NCBI GenBank assembly: GCA_016195325.1 | Contig: JACPZX010000016.1 | Span: 99,303 to 163,302 of the forward strand | Reading direction: 5' to 3' | DNA length: 64,000 nucleotides | DNA from: Acidobacteriota bacterium | GTDB lineage: Bacteria; Acidobacteriota; Polarisedimenticolia; JACPZX01 | Shown: positions 8,285 through 18,400 of the stretch, piece after piece | How positions within the stretch are numbered: the first letter of the stretch is position 1 | Layout: every line of letters starts with the position of its first letter | Program-made: the position numbers and the translations under genes | The notes under the pieces: model-generated | What the model saw: the letters and a program-made list of their open reading frames with translations, nothing else | Databases searched by the model: none | Told to the model about the DNA's origin: nothing

Positions 8285-9471
8285 TTCTCGCCGGCGGCCC
8301 CGGTCAAGGTGAAGTGGACCTTCCCGTGGGCTCCTCCGGAGACGACGAAGATCTCCCCACCAAAGGAAGTGCTGCCCAAGGCCCCGATGATGATCTCGTC
8401 CTTGCCGTCTCCGTCGACGTCCCCCGCGCCCGCGACGGAGGATCCCAGGAACGCGTTCGAGACGGCCCCTTTCACCGAGCCGATCTTCTTGAAGTCCCTT
8501 CCGGAGAAGATCGTCACCTGTCCGGCTGCCGTCCTCTTGCCGAACGTGGCGCCGATCGCTCCGACGACGATGTCGCGCCTCCCGTCCCCGTTGACGTCCC
8601 CCGCCCCGGCGACCGACCAGCCGAAGCTTGCGGCGGGCCTCTTCCCCGTGATCGTCTTCAAGGGCGTCAGGGTGGCGCCGGAATAGGCGATGATCTGTCC
8701 GACGTTGCTCCTGGATCCCGCGTCGTACCCTGGCGAGCCGATGATGAAGTCGGGCACGCCGTCGCCATCGATGTCCCCGGTACCGGAGAGCGACTGGCCG
8801 TAGTTGGCGGTTCCCGTCCCGGATCCCGTGAAGAGCACCGTGCCGTCGGCTCCCGAGTAGAGCCTTGCGAAACCTCCCGAGATGCCTCCCGGGCCGGGCG
8901 CGCCGACGAGGAAATCCGACCTGCCGTCGCCGTCAACATCGCCGACCCCGGCCACGACGGATCCGAACCGGCTGGTGGCGCTCGCACCGACGATCGTGTG
9001 GAGGGTGGAGCCGTCGGCTCCGGAGTAGACCCGGACGTAGCCCGGCGGGGCCGAGGCGCCCGGATAGTACGACGGAGCTCCCGCGATGATGTCGTTGACG
9101 CCGTCGCCGTTGACGTCGCCCGCATTCGCGACGGTCGCACCAAGGAAGAGGCCCCCCGCCTCGCCGGCGAAGGCGTGGAGGACGTGGCCGTCGATCCCCG
9201 AGAAGACGATCACAAGCCCTCTGGATCCGAGAGCTCCGGGGATGCCGACGATGACGTCGTCGTGGCCGTCGTCGTTCAGATCCCCCGCACCCGCCACGGC
9301 CCGCCCGAGCTTCCCGTCGACGTCCGAGCCGAAAAATCCCCAGAGAACCGCCGGCTGGGCGATCGCCGCCGGCCAGGAGAGCGCGGCGACGAGAAGCGCC
9401 CCCATCCAGGCGCGAGTTCGCGTCGGCGACGACGTCGATTGGGGGGCTCCGCCGGACGCGGCCGTACCCAT
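8155..9471 (-). CDS. Secreted FG-GAP (integrin alpha-type) seven-blade beta-propeller protein
   Basis: This is a 438-residue exported protein. The signal peptide covers about residues 20-38 (AWMGALLVAALSWPAAIAQP). Seven FG-GAP repeats follow, each with the calcium-loop pattern D-x-N/D-x-D-G and the 'GAGDVDGDG..D..VGAPG' frame: AGAGDLNDDGHDDVIVG, ANAGDVNGDGVNDIIAG, AGVGDVDGDGRSDFLVG, SGTGDIDGDGVPDFIIG, AGAGDVNGDGRRDIVVG, AGAGDVDGDGKDEIIIG and ANAGDVDNDGLPDLIVG. Seven repeats make one complete propeller with nothing after it. ATG 9471 has a strong GGAGGAGG upstream; the open frame back to 10848 is antisense-like noise over the next gene. It is probably a calcium-dependent adhesion or ligand-binding protein. 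It sits 62 bases downstream of the toroid gene and may share its transcript. Confidence 0.82.
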   Translation of the reverse strand: MGTAASGGAPQSTSSPTRTRAWMGALLVAALSWPAAIAQPAVLWGFFGSDVDGKLGRAVAGAGDLNDDGHDDVIVGIPGALGSRGLVIVFSGIDGHVLHAFAGEAGGLFLGATVANAGDVNGDGVNDIIAGAPSYYPGASAPPGYVRVYSGADGSTLHTIVGASATSRFGSVVAGVGDVDGDGRSDFLVGAPGPGGISGGFARLYSGADGTVLFTGSGTGTANYGQSLSGTGDIDGDGVPDFIIGSPGYDAGSRSNVGQIIAYSGATLTPLKTITGKRPAASFGWSVAGAGDVNGDGRRDIVVGAIGATFGKRTAAGQVTIFSGRDFKKIGSVKGAVSNAFLGSSVAGAGDVDGDGKDEIIIGALGSTSFGGEIFVVSGGAHGKVHFTLTGAAGENYGDSVANAGDVDNDGLPDLIVGAWGASPNAVLHAGQALVFKY

Positions 9472-9533
9472 TGTCTCCTCCTCCAGCGACGGGGATGTCC
9501 GGAGATGGATCGGAGTCGCGAGCCCGCCTCGAC

Positions 9534-11810
9534 TCAAGGCGTGACCCGGATCTCGAAGTCGAAGACGTTTCCCGTCAGCGGGCCGAGGGGATTGAGCGCC
9601 GCGTCGAGCAGGCCGTACGTCACCTGGAAGAAGTAGATCCCCGTCACCGCGCTCGCGGAGACATTGATCTGGAACCCGATCTGCATCTGCGTCGCCGAGA
9701 TGCGACTCACCGACGTCGTCGAGTACGTCACCCCCGCCGGCACACCCATCTGGCTCTCGGTGTAGAAGGCGACTTGATCGAGCGTCGAGGAGGCGGCCGT
9801 GAAGATCCGCGTGCCGGTGACGACCCCCCCCTTCGCGATCGAGTAGTCCACGAGCGTGAGGCCGATCGCGGCCGACGTCCCCATGAACCCGGCGGCGTCG
9901 ACGCCGACGGCCGTGAGCGTGTTGGCGCCTCGGACCAGCGGCACCGACGCGGTGAAGGCCCCCGCGCTCTCCGAGGCGGCGACGCTGTTCACCGTCACGT
10001 TGATCGGCTCGGCCCCCGTCACCGTCCCGGTGACGGCCGCAGGCGACGCGGTGAGCACCGCGCCATTCGTCGGGCTCGTGATGGCGATCGTGATCTGCCC
10101 GAGGCTCGCCGTGTCCCTGCCGGGCTCGGCGCCCAGGGTCGACTGCCAGCTCGTCTTCCCGCAGTTCCCGGCCGGGCGGAAGAGGTAGTAGTACCCCTTC
10201 TTCACCGCCGGCACGTCGCCGAAGGTGCTCAGCGAGGTGGCGTAGGAGACGGCGCCTCCGGCGATCACGCCGTACGTGCGCACGCTGGCCAGATCGCCCT
10301 TGACGTAGGTGACGTCCACCGGGCTCGGCCACGTGAAGGTGTCCTTGTCCTGGCCGCTGACGGTCTGGCCGAAGACCACCGCCCCCTGGGTCGGGTTGAA
10401 GTAGTCCACGCAGTCGTCGTCGCACCCCGTGGTCATGCCGACGGTGCAGAGGTGATCTCCTGCGACTCCGGAGCAATCGCCGTCGGCGAGGACGCCGTCG
10501 CCGTCCCTGTCGTACTCCCACAGCGCCCGGAGGGCGAGGCCGGTGTCGTACGGCTCCTCCGCCCACGAGCCGTCGGGGTTCTGCATCGACTGCAGGGCCG
10601 TGATCGCGCTCTCGGCCGCCGCGCTGAAGGGGCACGGCTGGTATTCGAGGAGATCGAGGGCGGCGATCGCGGTCAGATAGCTCACGCCGCCCGTGCCGAA
10701 GGCGCCTCCGGGAAGCTGCTGCCCTTGAAGGTACGCGATCCCCGCGGCCAGCTCCGCGTCGAGATCGTAGTCGCGGTACCTCAGGAGGGCGAGAAGGACG
10801 TGCGCCGTCGTGTAGAGGCTGGTCGGCGATCCCCTCTGGATCCCCCACCCGCCGTCGCCGTTCTTCGACTGCCTCAGGTACTCAAGCGCCTCCGCGAAGG
10901 CGCGGGTGTCGAACGTCGGCGTCTGGTAGGAGGCGGTGAACGAATACGTCGCCGCCGAGGCGGGGGGGTTGGGGCTCTCGATCGTGATGTAGTTCGTTCC
11001 CGGGGTGAAGGGAAGGCCGGAGTCCGGGAAGACGATGAGGTACGTGCCGGGAGAGGGAAGCGAGAAGTACGGGTCGGCGCCGGTGGGAGGCGTCCCCTGC
11101 TTCATGCGGAGGCGCACCGTCGAGCCGCTCACGGTGATCTGGATGCGGGCCTTCGTCGCGCTCGAGGCGATCGTCCACGTGTGCGTCCGCGTCGTGCCGC
11201 CGGCGAGCGCCTCGTTCACCGCGGCGATGCCGGCCTTCCTCCCTCCGCCCTCGAGCGCGAGAAGAGCGAGCGACGTCGTGAGCGAGTCGGTCTCGTACCC
11301 TGCGGCGAGACCCCAGCCTCCTTCGGGATAGTTCGGCGCGGAGGTGTTCGTCGAGGCGACGTTGCGCGCGGCGAGGAGGGTGTCGAGCGGCGCGCCGAGA
11401 TCGAGCGACGTCACGCGCTCGAGCGCGACGAGCTGCCGCGACAGCTCGTCGTTGTCGGCCGGCGCGTGCCCCGTCAGCCAGCCGAAGCCGCGGCGGAAGG
11501 GATCCCCGGGGAGCTGCGCGCGGCCGAGGGCGTCCACGACGGTCGACGTGTCGGGGTACTCAAAGGTCGCCCCCCAGGAGCCGCCGGCGTTCTGAATCGC
11601 GCCGAGGCGCGCGAGAGCTCTGGGAATGGCCTGACCCGTCGCCGACGAGGTGGCCTGCGCGTCCCCCGAGATCGCGCTCTCCTCGCGCGAGGCAGCGCGC
11701 GGGTCGTCGACGAGGCGGCGCGGGAGGCGCGGCGCCGTCGTGGCGCCCGCCGCGGACGCCGCGGCGAGAGAGAGCGCGAGACCGAGGGTGACGATCTTCG
11801 AGGCGTTCAT
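9534..11810 (-). CDS. Secreted prenyltransferase/squalene-oxidase-repeat (alpha/alpha toroid) protein
   Basis: The protein has 758 residues with a signal peptide (LGLALSLAAASAAGATT). The toroid repeats are visible as GSWGATFEYPDT, GGWGLAAGYETDSLTTSLAL, GGWGIQRGSPTSLYTTAHVL, GGAFGTGGVSYLTAIAAL and GSWAEEPYDTGLALRAL, each with the 'GGW/GSW...D/T..T..AL.AL' frame. Between repeats two and three lies a beta-rich insertion of about 90 residues that resembles a pre-peptidase C-terminal domain. After the toroid come a D-rich, Cys-containing loop (DRDGDGVLADGDCSG), an Ig-like glucodextranase-type domain (ITSPTNGAVLTASPAAVTG) and a beta-rich end. As it is exported it is unlikely to be a terpene cyclase; complement-like or protein-binding use of the fold is more plausible. 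AGGGGAG precedes the ATG, and only four bases separate it from the upstream gene. Confidence 0.75.
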   Translation of the reverse strand: MNASKIVTLGLALSLAAASAAGATTAPRLPRRLVDDPRAASREESAISGDAQATSSATGQAIPRALARLGAIQNAGGSWGATFEYPDTSTVVDALGRAQLPGDPFRRGFGWLTGHAPADNDELSRQLVALERVTSLDLGAPLDTLLAARNVASTNTSAPNYPEGGWGLAAGYETDSLTTSLALLALEGGGRKAGIAAVNEALAGGTTRTHTWTIASSATKARIQITVSGSTVRLRMKQGTPPTGADPYFSLPSPGTYLIVFPDSGLPFTPGTNYITIESPNPPASAATYSFTASYQTPTFDTRAFAEALEYLRQSKNGDGGWGIQRGSPTSLYTTAHVLLALLRYRDYDLDAELAAGIAYLQGQQLPGGAFGTGGVSYLTAIAALDLLEYQPCPFSAAAESAITALQSMQNPDGSWAEEPYDTGLALRALWEYDRDGDGVLADGDCSGVAGDHLCTVGMTTGCDDDCVDYFNPTQGAVVFGQTVSGQDKDTFTWPSPVDVTYVKGDLASVRTYGVIAGGAVSYATSLSTFGDVPAVKKGYYYLFRPAGNCGKTSWQSTLGAEPGRDTASLGQITIAITSPTNGAVLTASPAAVTGTVTGAEPINVTVNSVAASESAGAFTASVPLVRGANTLTAVGVDAAGFMGTSAAIGLTLVDYSIAKGGVVTGTRIFTAASSTLDQVAFYTESQMGVPAGVTYSTTSVSRISATQMQIGFQINVSASAVTGIYFFQVTYGLLDAALNPLGPLTGNVFDFEIRVTP

Positions 11811-11814
11811 CGGA

Positions 11815-12393
11815 TCAGCTCCCCTGCTTCACCCAGTAGTCGTAGACCTCGCGCAGCCGTCCGCCCCCCCGGCGCCCGCTCGCGATTCCGTACGCGAGAG
11901 TGATCGCGATCCGGATCGGATTGAGCGTCGTCGCGCCGAGCCCGACGATCACCGGCTGCCCGTACTCGGCGTCCCTCTTCTTGCCGAGCTCCTGCTCCCA
12001 GCGCGCGTTCGGGCGCGCGCGGAGAATCGCCGCACCGAAGCACATGCCGGCGTCGAAGGCGAGCGAAAAGGAGCGATTCGTCAGCTCCGTCTCGGGGACG
12101 TCGAGCCATGGCGCGGCCCCTGTGATCGCGTCCTTCTCCCCTTGAGTCCGGCTCCGGGTCTGCACCTGCGTGGCGAGCCAATGGCCGAGAGCGTCGATCG
12201 ACGCCGCCGTGCCGTCGGCCTCCCACGATGCGAGCGCCGGCGTCCGTCGCACCTCGTCCCGCAGCTCGACGAGGCGGCCCGGCAAAACCTCGTGGAACCA
12301 TGCGTTGTAGTCCTTCAGCTCCTTCGCGGACATCTCCCGGAACTTCAGGGTGAACGGCGGCTGGATCGTCGAGTAGCTCATCGTCGGACTCAT
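11815..12393 (-). CDS. Putative immunity protein for the RHS nuclease tip
   Basis: The protein has 192 residues, no signal peptide and no membrane segment, so it is cytosolic. I do not recognise a named Pfam family with certainty. The N-terminal pattern FREMSAKELKDYNAWFHEV (about residues 18-36) resembles small proteins that accompany RHS toxin genes. The rest is mixed alpha/beta with a conserved-looking FDAGMCFGAAILRAR. The gene begins seven bases after the stop of the RHS gene and ends four bases before the toroid gene, the classic place of an immunity gene in a polymorphic toxin locus. The immunity role is inferred from position, size and the nuclease-like end of the RHS protein. Starts at 12393 (MSPTM) and 12381 (MSYST) are both possible. 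Confidence 0.6.
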   Translation of the reverse strand: MSPTMSYSTIQPPFTLKFREMSAKELKDYNAWFHEVLPGRLVELRDEVRRTPALASWEADGTAASIDALGHWLATQVQTRSRTQGEKDAITGAAPWLDVPETELTNRSFSLAFDAGMCFGAAILRARPNARWEQELGKKRDAEYGQPVIVGLGATTLNPIRIAITLAYGIASGRRGGGRLREVYDYWVKQGS

Positions 12394-12400
12394 AGGGCAC

Positions 12401-15400
12401 CTAGTGGATCACGACGGTGATGCCGGCGTTCTGCAGGGCCTGGAGCAGCGGACCCGAAGGGCCGACCTGGCCCGTCACCGGGCTCGTGAAGAAGTGCCAG
12501 ACCGCGCCGTCGACCTTTCCCGACTGAATCAGCTCGGCGTCCTTCGCGATCTGCGTGGTGACGCTCTGCGTGAGGGACGTGTAGCCGACCTTCGACTCGT
12601 TGGCGACGCCGTTCACGAGCTGGTCGACGTAGCGGGCCCCCTGGCTCGTCTGGAAGAAGACCTGCGACTCTCCGCCGAGCTCCTTGAGCGCCGTCTCGCC
12701 GACGACTCCCGTGGCGCCGATTCTCGGAGCGGTCGTCGCGGCTTGCAATCCTGCGGTCGTCCCCAGCGAGAGGACGATCCCTATCCCCGCGTCGCCGAAC
12801 TCGCCGATGTAGTACGACTGGTTCTCGCTGAAGCCGAGAAGCTCGGCCCCGGCCCCCAGCCCCTGGCTCGTGAGCGTGCGCGTCGCCTCCCCCGTCCAGA
12901 GCTGCCTCAGCCCGGCCTGGAGCTGATCGGTGCCGTGGCCTATCAGAAGCACGCCGCCGACCTTCGTCAGCATCGTCGGCTCCGGGGCGAGGAGCCCGAG
13001 GATGCCGAGCGCGTCCTCCGCGAGCCCGCCGACGGCCTTGAGGCCGCCGAAGACCCTGTTCCAGAGCGACGGGCCCTCGGGGGAGAGCCCCAGGGGATCG
13101 ACGAACATGTCCGGGCGATTGTTGGCGTAGGCGTACGGGTTCGGGAACTTCGACAGCACCCCCAGCGGATCGTTCGAGACGAAGGTCGCCAGGGCTGGAT
13201 CGTACAGGCGCGCCCGCTGATCGATGAGCGCGCCGCCCAGGTAGAAGGGGCGGGCGCCGAACCCCAGGGGAATGACGTCCGGTGTGCCGGTCGTCGCCAC
13301 CTGCCGGCCGAAGAGGCTCAGGAGGCGCGTGCCGACGACCGCCCCCGCGCCGTTCGTGACGGCGCGCACGCTGCCGACGGCGTCGGTCATGGCGTAGTAG
13401 GCGTTCGCCCCCGACTCGACGGCGAAGACGTCGTCGACGCGGGGGGACATCGTGTATCGCGCGATCGCGCTCCCCGACCCGTCGAAGGCCGCGAGGCGGT
13501 TCTGGATCGCGTAGACGAGGCGCGTGGTGACGCCGTCCTGCAAGATCTGCACGGGGCGCTCGAGCCCGTCGTACGTGATGTCGGTGCGGCTCGGCCCGGA
13601 GACGATCGAGACGATCCGGTTCTCTGGATCGTGCGTCGTCACGACGGTGTTCCCCGAGGTCGGGATCGCCGACTTCCGGTTCCCCTGCGCGTCGTAGGCG
13701 TAGGAGGTCCCCGCATGGGCGACGGCCTGGTTGGCGGCGTTGAACGTCGTCGCCCCCCCCGCGCCGGGGTTCGTCGGGTTTCCGTTCAGGTCGTAGGCGA
13801 ACGACTCCGAGCGTGTCCCCGGGGACGCGCTCGCGGTCGAGACGACCGGGCGGTTGAGGGCGTCGTACGTGATGTTCAGCGTCTCGAGCGAGCCGCCGAG
13901 GCGCTCGGTCAGGCTCGTCGGGCTCCCGGCGGGGTCCCGCACGTAGCCGAACTGCGCGATCGGGGAGGTCCAGTCGATGCTCGTCGGCCGCCCGTTCTTG
14001 TCGAAGAGGAAAGTCCCCGTCCTCCCGTTCCCGTACGCCACCGTCCCGCGCTGGCCGTACCCGTCGGGGGTGATCGTGGCCACGCTGCCCAGGGTCGTGG
14101 AGGCGACGCTCGTGAGATGCCCCGCGAGGTCGTAGCCGTACGTCAGGACGCGCGCCGTCGGGTCGGTGACGTTCTTGAGGTTCCCCTCGAAGTCGTACTG
14201 GTACTGGACCGTCTTCGTGAAGCTCGTTCCCTTGAGGCCGAGCGTCTCCGACGTCAGCCGGTTCAGGGCGTCGTACGTGAGATCGAGCGTCGTCTTGTCC
14301 GTGGAGGCGCGGACGAGGTTGCCGGCGCGGTCGTAGATGCGCTCGGTGAACGATCCGTCGGATCGATCCGTCCGGCGGAGGCGGTTCACGGGGTCGTACG
14401 ACCGCTTGACCCAGCCCCCGTCGGGGTTGAGGACCTGCGTCACGTTCCCCGCGAGGTCGTACCTGTACTGCGTGACGCTGCCCAGGGGATCGGTCTGCGT
14501 CGAGACGCGGTTCCGGCTGTCGTACGTCCACTTGTACTTGCCGCCCGTCGGGGTCGTGACCTGCGTGCGGTTCCCCGCGGCGTCGTACGCGATCAGCGAC
14601 TGGCCGAGATCGGGCTGCGTGACGCGGTCGACCAGGTTCCCCGCCGCCGTGTAGTGGTACGACGACGTGTTGAGCCTGGGGTCCTTGACGCTGAGCGCGT
14701 TCCCCGCGGCGTCGTAGGTGAACTGCGTGACGCCGCCGACCGGATCGGTCTCGGTGTCGACCCTGCCGAGAGCGTCGTACGTCCGGATCAGCCGCCGCTT
14801 GATCGCGGCGGGGAGGGTTCGCGGATCGGGCGGAACGGTCCCCACGCCGGAGATGTCGTATCGCGTCCGCTCGGTCTCGTGGCCGGCGGCGTCGAAGTCG
14901 AAGGTCTCGAGCTGCCCCGCGGGGCCGTCGGTCTCGATGATCTTGAGATTCGAGTCGTACTTGAAGCGGGTCACCCCCCCCCGCCGATCGGTCACCGTGT
15001 CGAGGTTGCCCGCCGCGTCGTACGCGCGGAGGATGTCGTGGCCGAGGGCGTCGACGGAGCGGGTGAGGCGCCCCGCCGCGTCGTGCTCGGATCGGGTCGT
15101 GTTCCCGAGCGGGTCCGTCACCGCGATCAGGCGGCCCGCCGCGTCGTAGTCCCGCGCGGCGACGCCGCCGTCCGCAAAGGTCGTGCGGACGCACCGGTTG
15201 CGCGCGTCGTATACGTAGCGCGTCGTGCGGCCGAGCTCGTCCGTGTCGGCGACGAGGTTCCCCACCGCGTCGTAGTCGAAGCGCCGCGTCGACCCGTCGG
15301 GGTTCGTCTGGCGCGTGAGGCGCCCGAGAAGATCGTAGGCGTACGTCGTGACGCCCCCCCGCACGTTGGTGAGCTGCACGAGCTGGCCGCCGGCGTCGTA

Positions 15401-18400
15401 GAGCCGGCGCTCGACGCTGGTCGCGCTGTCGGTCGTCGTGAGGAGGCGATCCAGGAGGTCGTACGTGAACGACCTCGGATCCCCCTTCGGGTCGGTCGCC
15501 GACTGGAGCGTCCCGCGCGGGTTGTACGCGAAGGTCTCGCTCCACGAGAGGGGCCTCGAGCGCGTTGCGAGCTGGCCGTCGAGGTTGTAGGTGAGCGACG
15601 TCGTCACGAGGCGCTGATCGGTGACGGAGGAGGGAAGCCCCTGAGCGTTGTTGATCTGCGTCCGGACCTTGAGCCCGGGGTCGGTGACCTGCTGGACGTT
15701 GCCGTGGGCATCGTAGGCGAAGACCATCTGGCGGCCGACGGGCCGCGTCACCTTCGTCACGCTCGAGTAGGTGGGGGCGTACTCGTACGTCGTCTCCCGG
15801 AGCGTCGGGTCCACCCCGCGCGTCAGGTTCCCGTCCGCGTTGTACTGGAACGTCTCCGTCGCCCCGAGCGGGTCGGTGTGCGACTGCATGAGGTTGCTCG
15901 CCCACGTCCAGCGATCCACGCTCCCGTCGGCGTGCGTGATCGCGGTGGGGTTGCCGCTCGCGTTGAACTCGTGGATCTCCGTCCGCCCGCGCTCGTCGAT
16001 GACCGCCGTGGACGACTTGAAGGGGTTGTAGACGAGGCTCATCGCGCCGCCGAGGGGATCGATCACCTGGGCGACGCGGCCGTTCGCGTAGTAGCGGACC
16101 TGCCGCACGCCGCCGTTCGGCTCGGTGGTCGAGATCAACCGCCCCGCGCCGTCGTAGGCGTACGCCGTCACGCGCGCCGGCGTCTGGCCGTTGGACGGGC
16201 TCGTCACGAGGGCGAGGCGGCCGCCGCCGTCGTAGCCGTACGCCCACGACCGGCCGGTGAAGTCGGAGACCGCCAAGATCCGGTTGCCGGCGCCGTACGT
16301 CAGCGTGAGCGCCCGCGCCGCCGGGTCCGTCACCGTGGCCAGGCGCCCCGAGCCGTCGTACCCGAACGTGAACGTGCTCCCGTTCCGGTCGGCGCGGGAG
16401 GTGAGCTTTCCCGCCGCGTCGAAGAGCATCACGCGCCCCTCGTGCGACTCGAGCCTGTAGGTTCCGCCGCTCGATGTCAGCGTCTCTGCGAGCCCCGGCG
16501 GCGACACGTACGTCCCTGCGACCCCTCCCGCCGCGAAGGTGTACGCCGTCCCCTGGGCGTTGATCCAGATGACGGCCCCTCCGGGCTGCGGCGCCATGAA
16601 ATCGCTGTACGGGTGGGTCCATCCGATCCCGAGGGGGCCGGCGAAGGTGCTCTGGGAGTTGTACGCGCGGCGGAAGGCGAGCGGCTCGCCGAGAGCGGGG
16701 ATCGAGAAGTCGGTCTCGTCGCGGAAGAAGTTCCCGTTGGCGATGTTGACCGGATCGCCGGTGAGCCCGGCCCCCTGCCCGTTCCCCAGAAGGCCTATCG
16801 GTACGACGAGGACCGTCCCGTCCTGGAGGATGATCGTGACGGAGCCGCCCGAGGCGACCCCGGGGGGCACGGCCCCCGACGACGTCTCGCTCGACGCGGA
16901 GGCGAGCCCTCCCGAGATGATGTACCCCGCCGAGCCGGTCGCGGGGAGCTCGGTGATGTAACCGACGCCGGTCCAGCTGTTGAGAGGCGTCGGGTTCTTC
17001 GGCACCGTCACGCGGCGGCCGGAGGCGACGTCGGCCTGGATGCTCGCCTTCGTCGTCGAATCCAGCGTGAGCTGCGGGCAGAGGACCGAGCAGTTGTTGT
17101 TCGGATCGGAGTCGGTGTCGTCGATGACGAAGACCGGGATCGCCGTCGACTTCGCGATCTGCAGAGACTTGATCGTCGAGATGCCGGGGACGTTGAGGAA
17201 CCCCTCCCAGAGGGCGTGCTCCTGGGCCGAGCCGTTGAACCCCGCAATTCTCCGGAGCTGCGCGGTGAGGGTGTTGTCGTTGTTGAGGGCGAAGTTCGTC
17301 CGGTTGAGCCGCGGGACGTCCACCGTCAGCCCGCCGGGGAGCGTCGTGAAGGGGGTGCCGACGACGGAGAAGATCTGCTGGTTCGCGAGCGCGGCCCCCT
17401 CGCTCACCTGCACCACCTGGCGGTAGTGCGCGAGCCCCGTCAGCACCTCGTCCCCCGCGCGGACGTCGTGGTGGTACTCCATGATCGCGAGGTAAAGGAA
17501 GGCCCCGATGAGCTCGTCGGGATCGGGCGTCCCCCCCGAGCTCTTCAGCGCGATGGCGTTGACGACGATCTGGGCCTGGCGCTGGAGGTGAGCGTCCGAG
17601 ATCTGGTACGCGTCGATGCCGATCGCCGACCACTCCCCGGCGCGCAGCGTGTGGGTCGAGGTGCCGTCGAAGACGTCCCCGGGCTTTGTGAAATCGATCT
17701 CGACCGAGACGGTCGCGAGGTACGGGATCAGCCCGCCCGAGGCGAGCGTGGCGCCGTCCAGCTTCAGATCGGGGATGACGTGCACGGCGCCGGGCGGCGT
17801 GTTCGCGAGGCCGCCGAAGCCGTTCACGATCCCCTGCTCCGACGGGTTCACCCGGTACGAGACGGTGATTCGCTGGAGGGAGGTGTCGGGGAGGATGATC
17901 TGCTGGCTGAGCTGCGTCGCGCCGAGATACCGGACCCGGATCGTCGACTTGTGCATGAGCGTCGACGGGATCGAGGTGTAGATGGTGTTGAAGGTGAGGA
18001 GCTGGTACGGGAGCGATCTCGGGAGGCCGCTCCCGACGTCGGGGATCACGCTCATCCCGAACGGGACATCTCCCGCGCTGGTCCCCGGCATGTGCGTCTG
18101 GAGCCAGGTCGAGACCTGATCGCGGTAGAACTCGTACGTGAGCTGCGTGCGGGTGACCGAGAGGTACGTCGTCTCGTCGAAGGGGACGGCGGCGAGGATC
18201 CCCGGGACCCCCGGATCGAGGTTGTGCTTCTTGAAGGCGGGGTCGAGGCGGACCCAGGCGAGCGGGCTTCCCGGACGCGGCGCCGTCTCGACCTCCACCC
18301 AGAGGCGGTCCACGCGGTAGTTGTCGATGACCGAGCCATTGACGACGGGGACGGCGCTGATCCCCGCGGTGTTCAGGATCGAGTTGGCGGCCCCCGCATC

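Noticed and set aside
9472-10848. N-terminal extension of the FG-GAP protein
   Set aside because: The internal ATG at 9471 has GGAGGAGG and starts a signal peptide. The extension overlaps the toroid gene in another frame.
9534-11810. Terpene (squalene/hopene) cyclase
   Set aside because: The protein is exported, has an inserted beta domain and Ig-like tail, and the DxDD-type acid motif was not found at the expected place.
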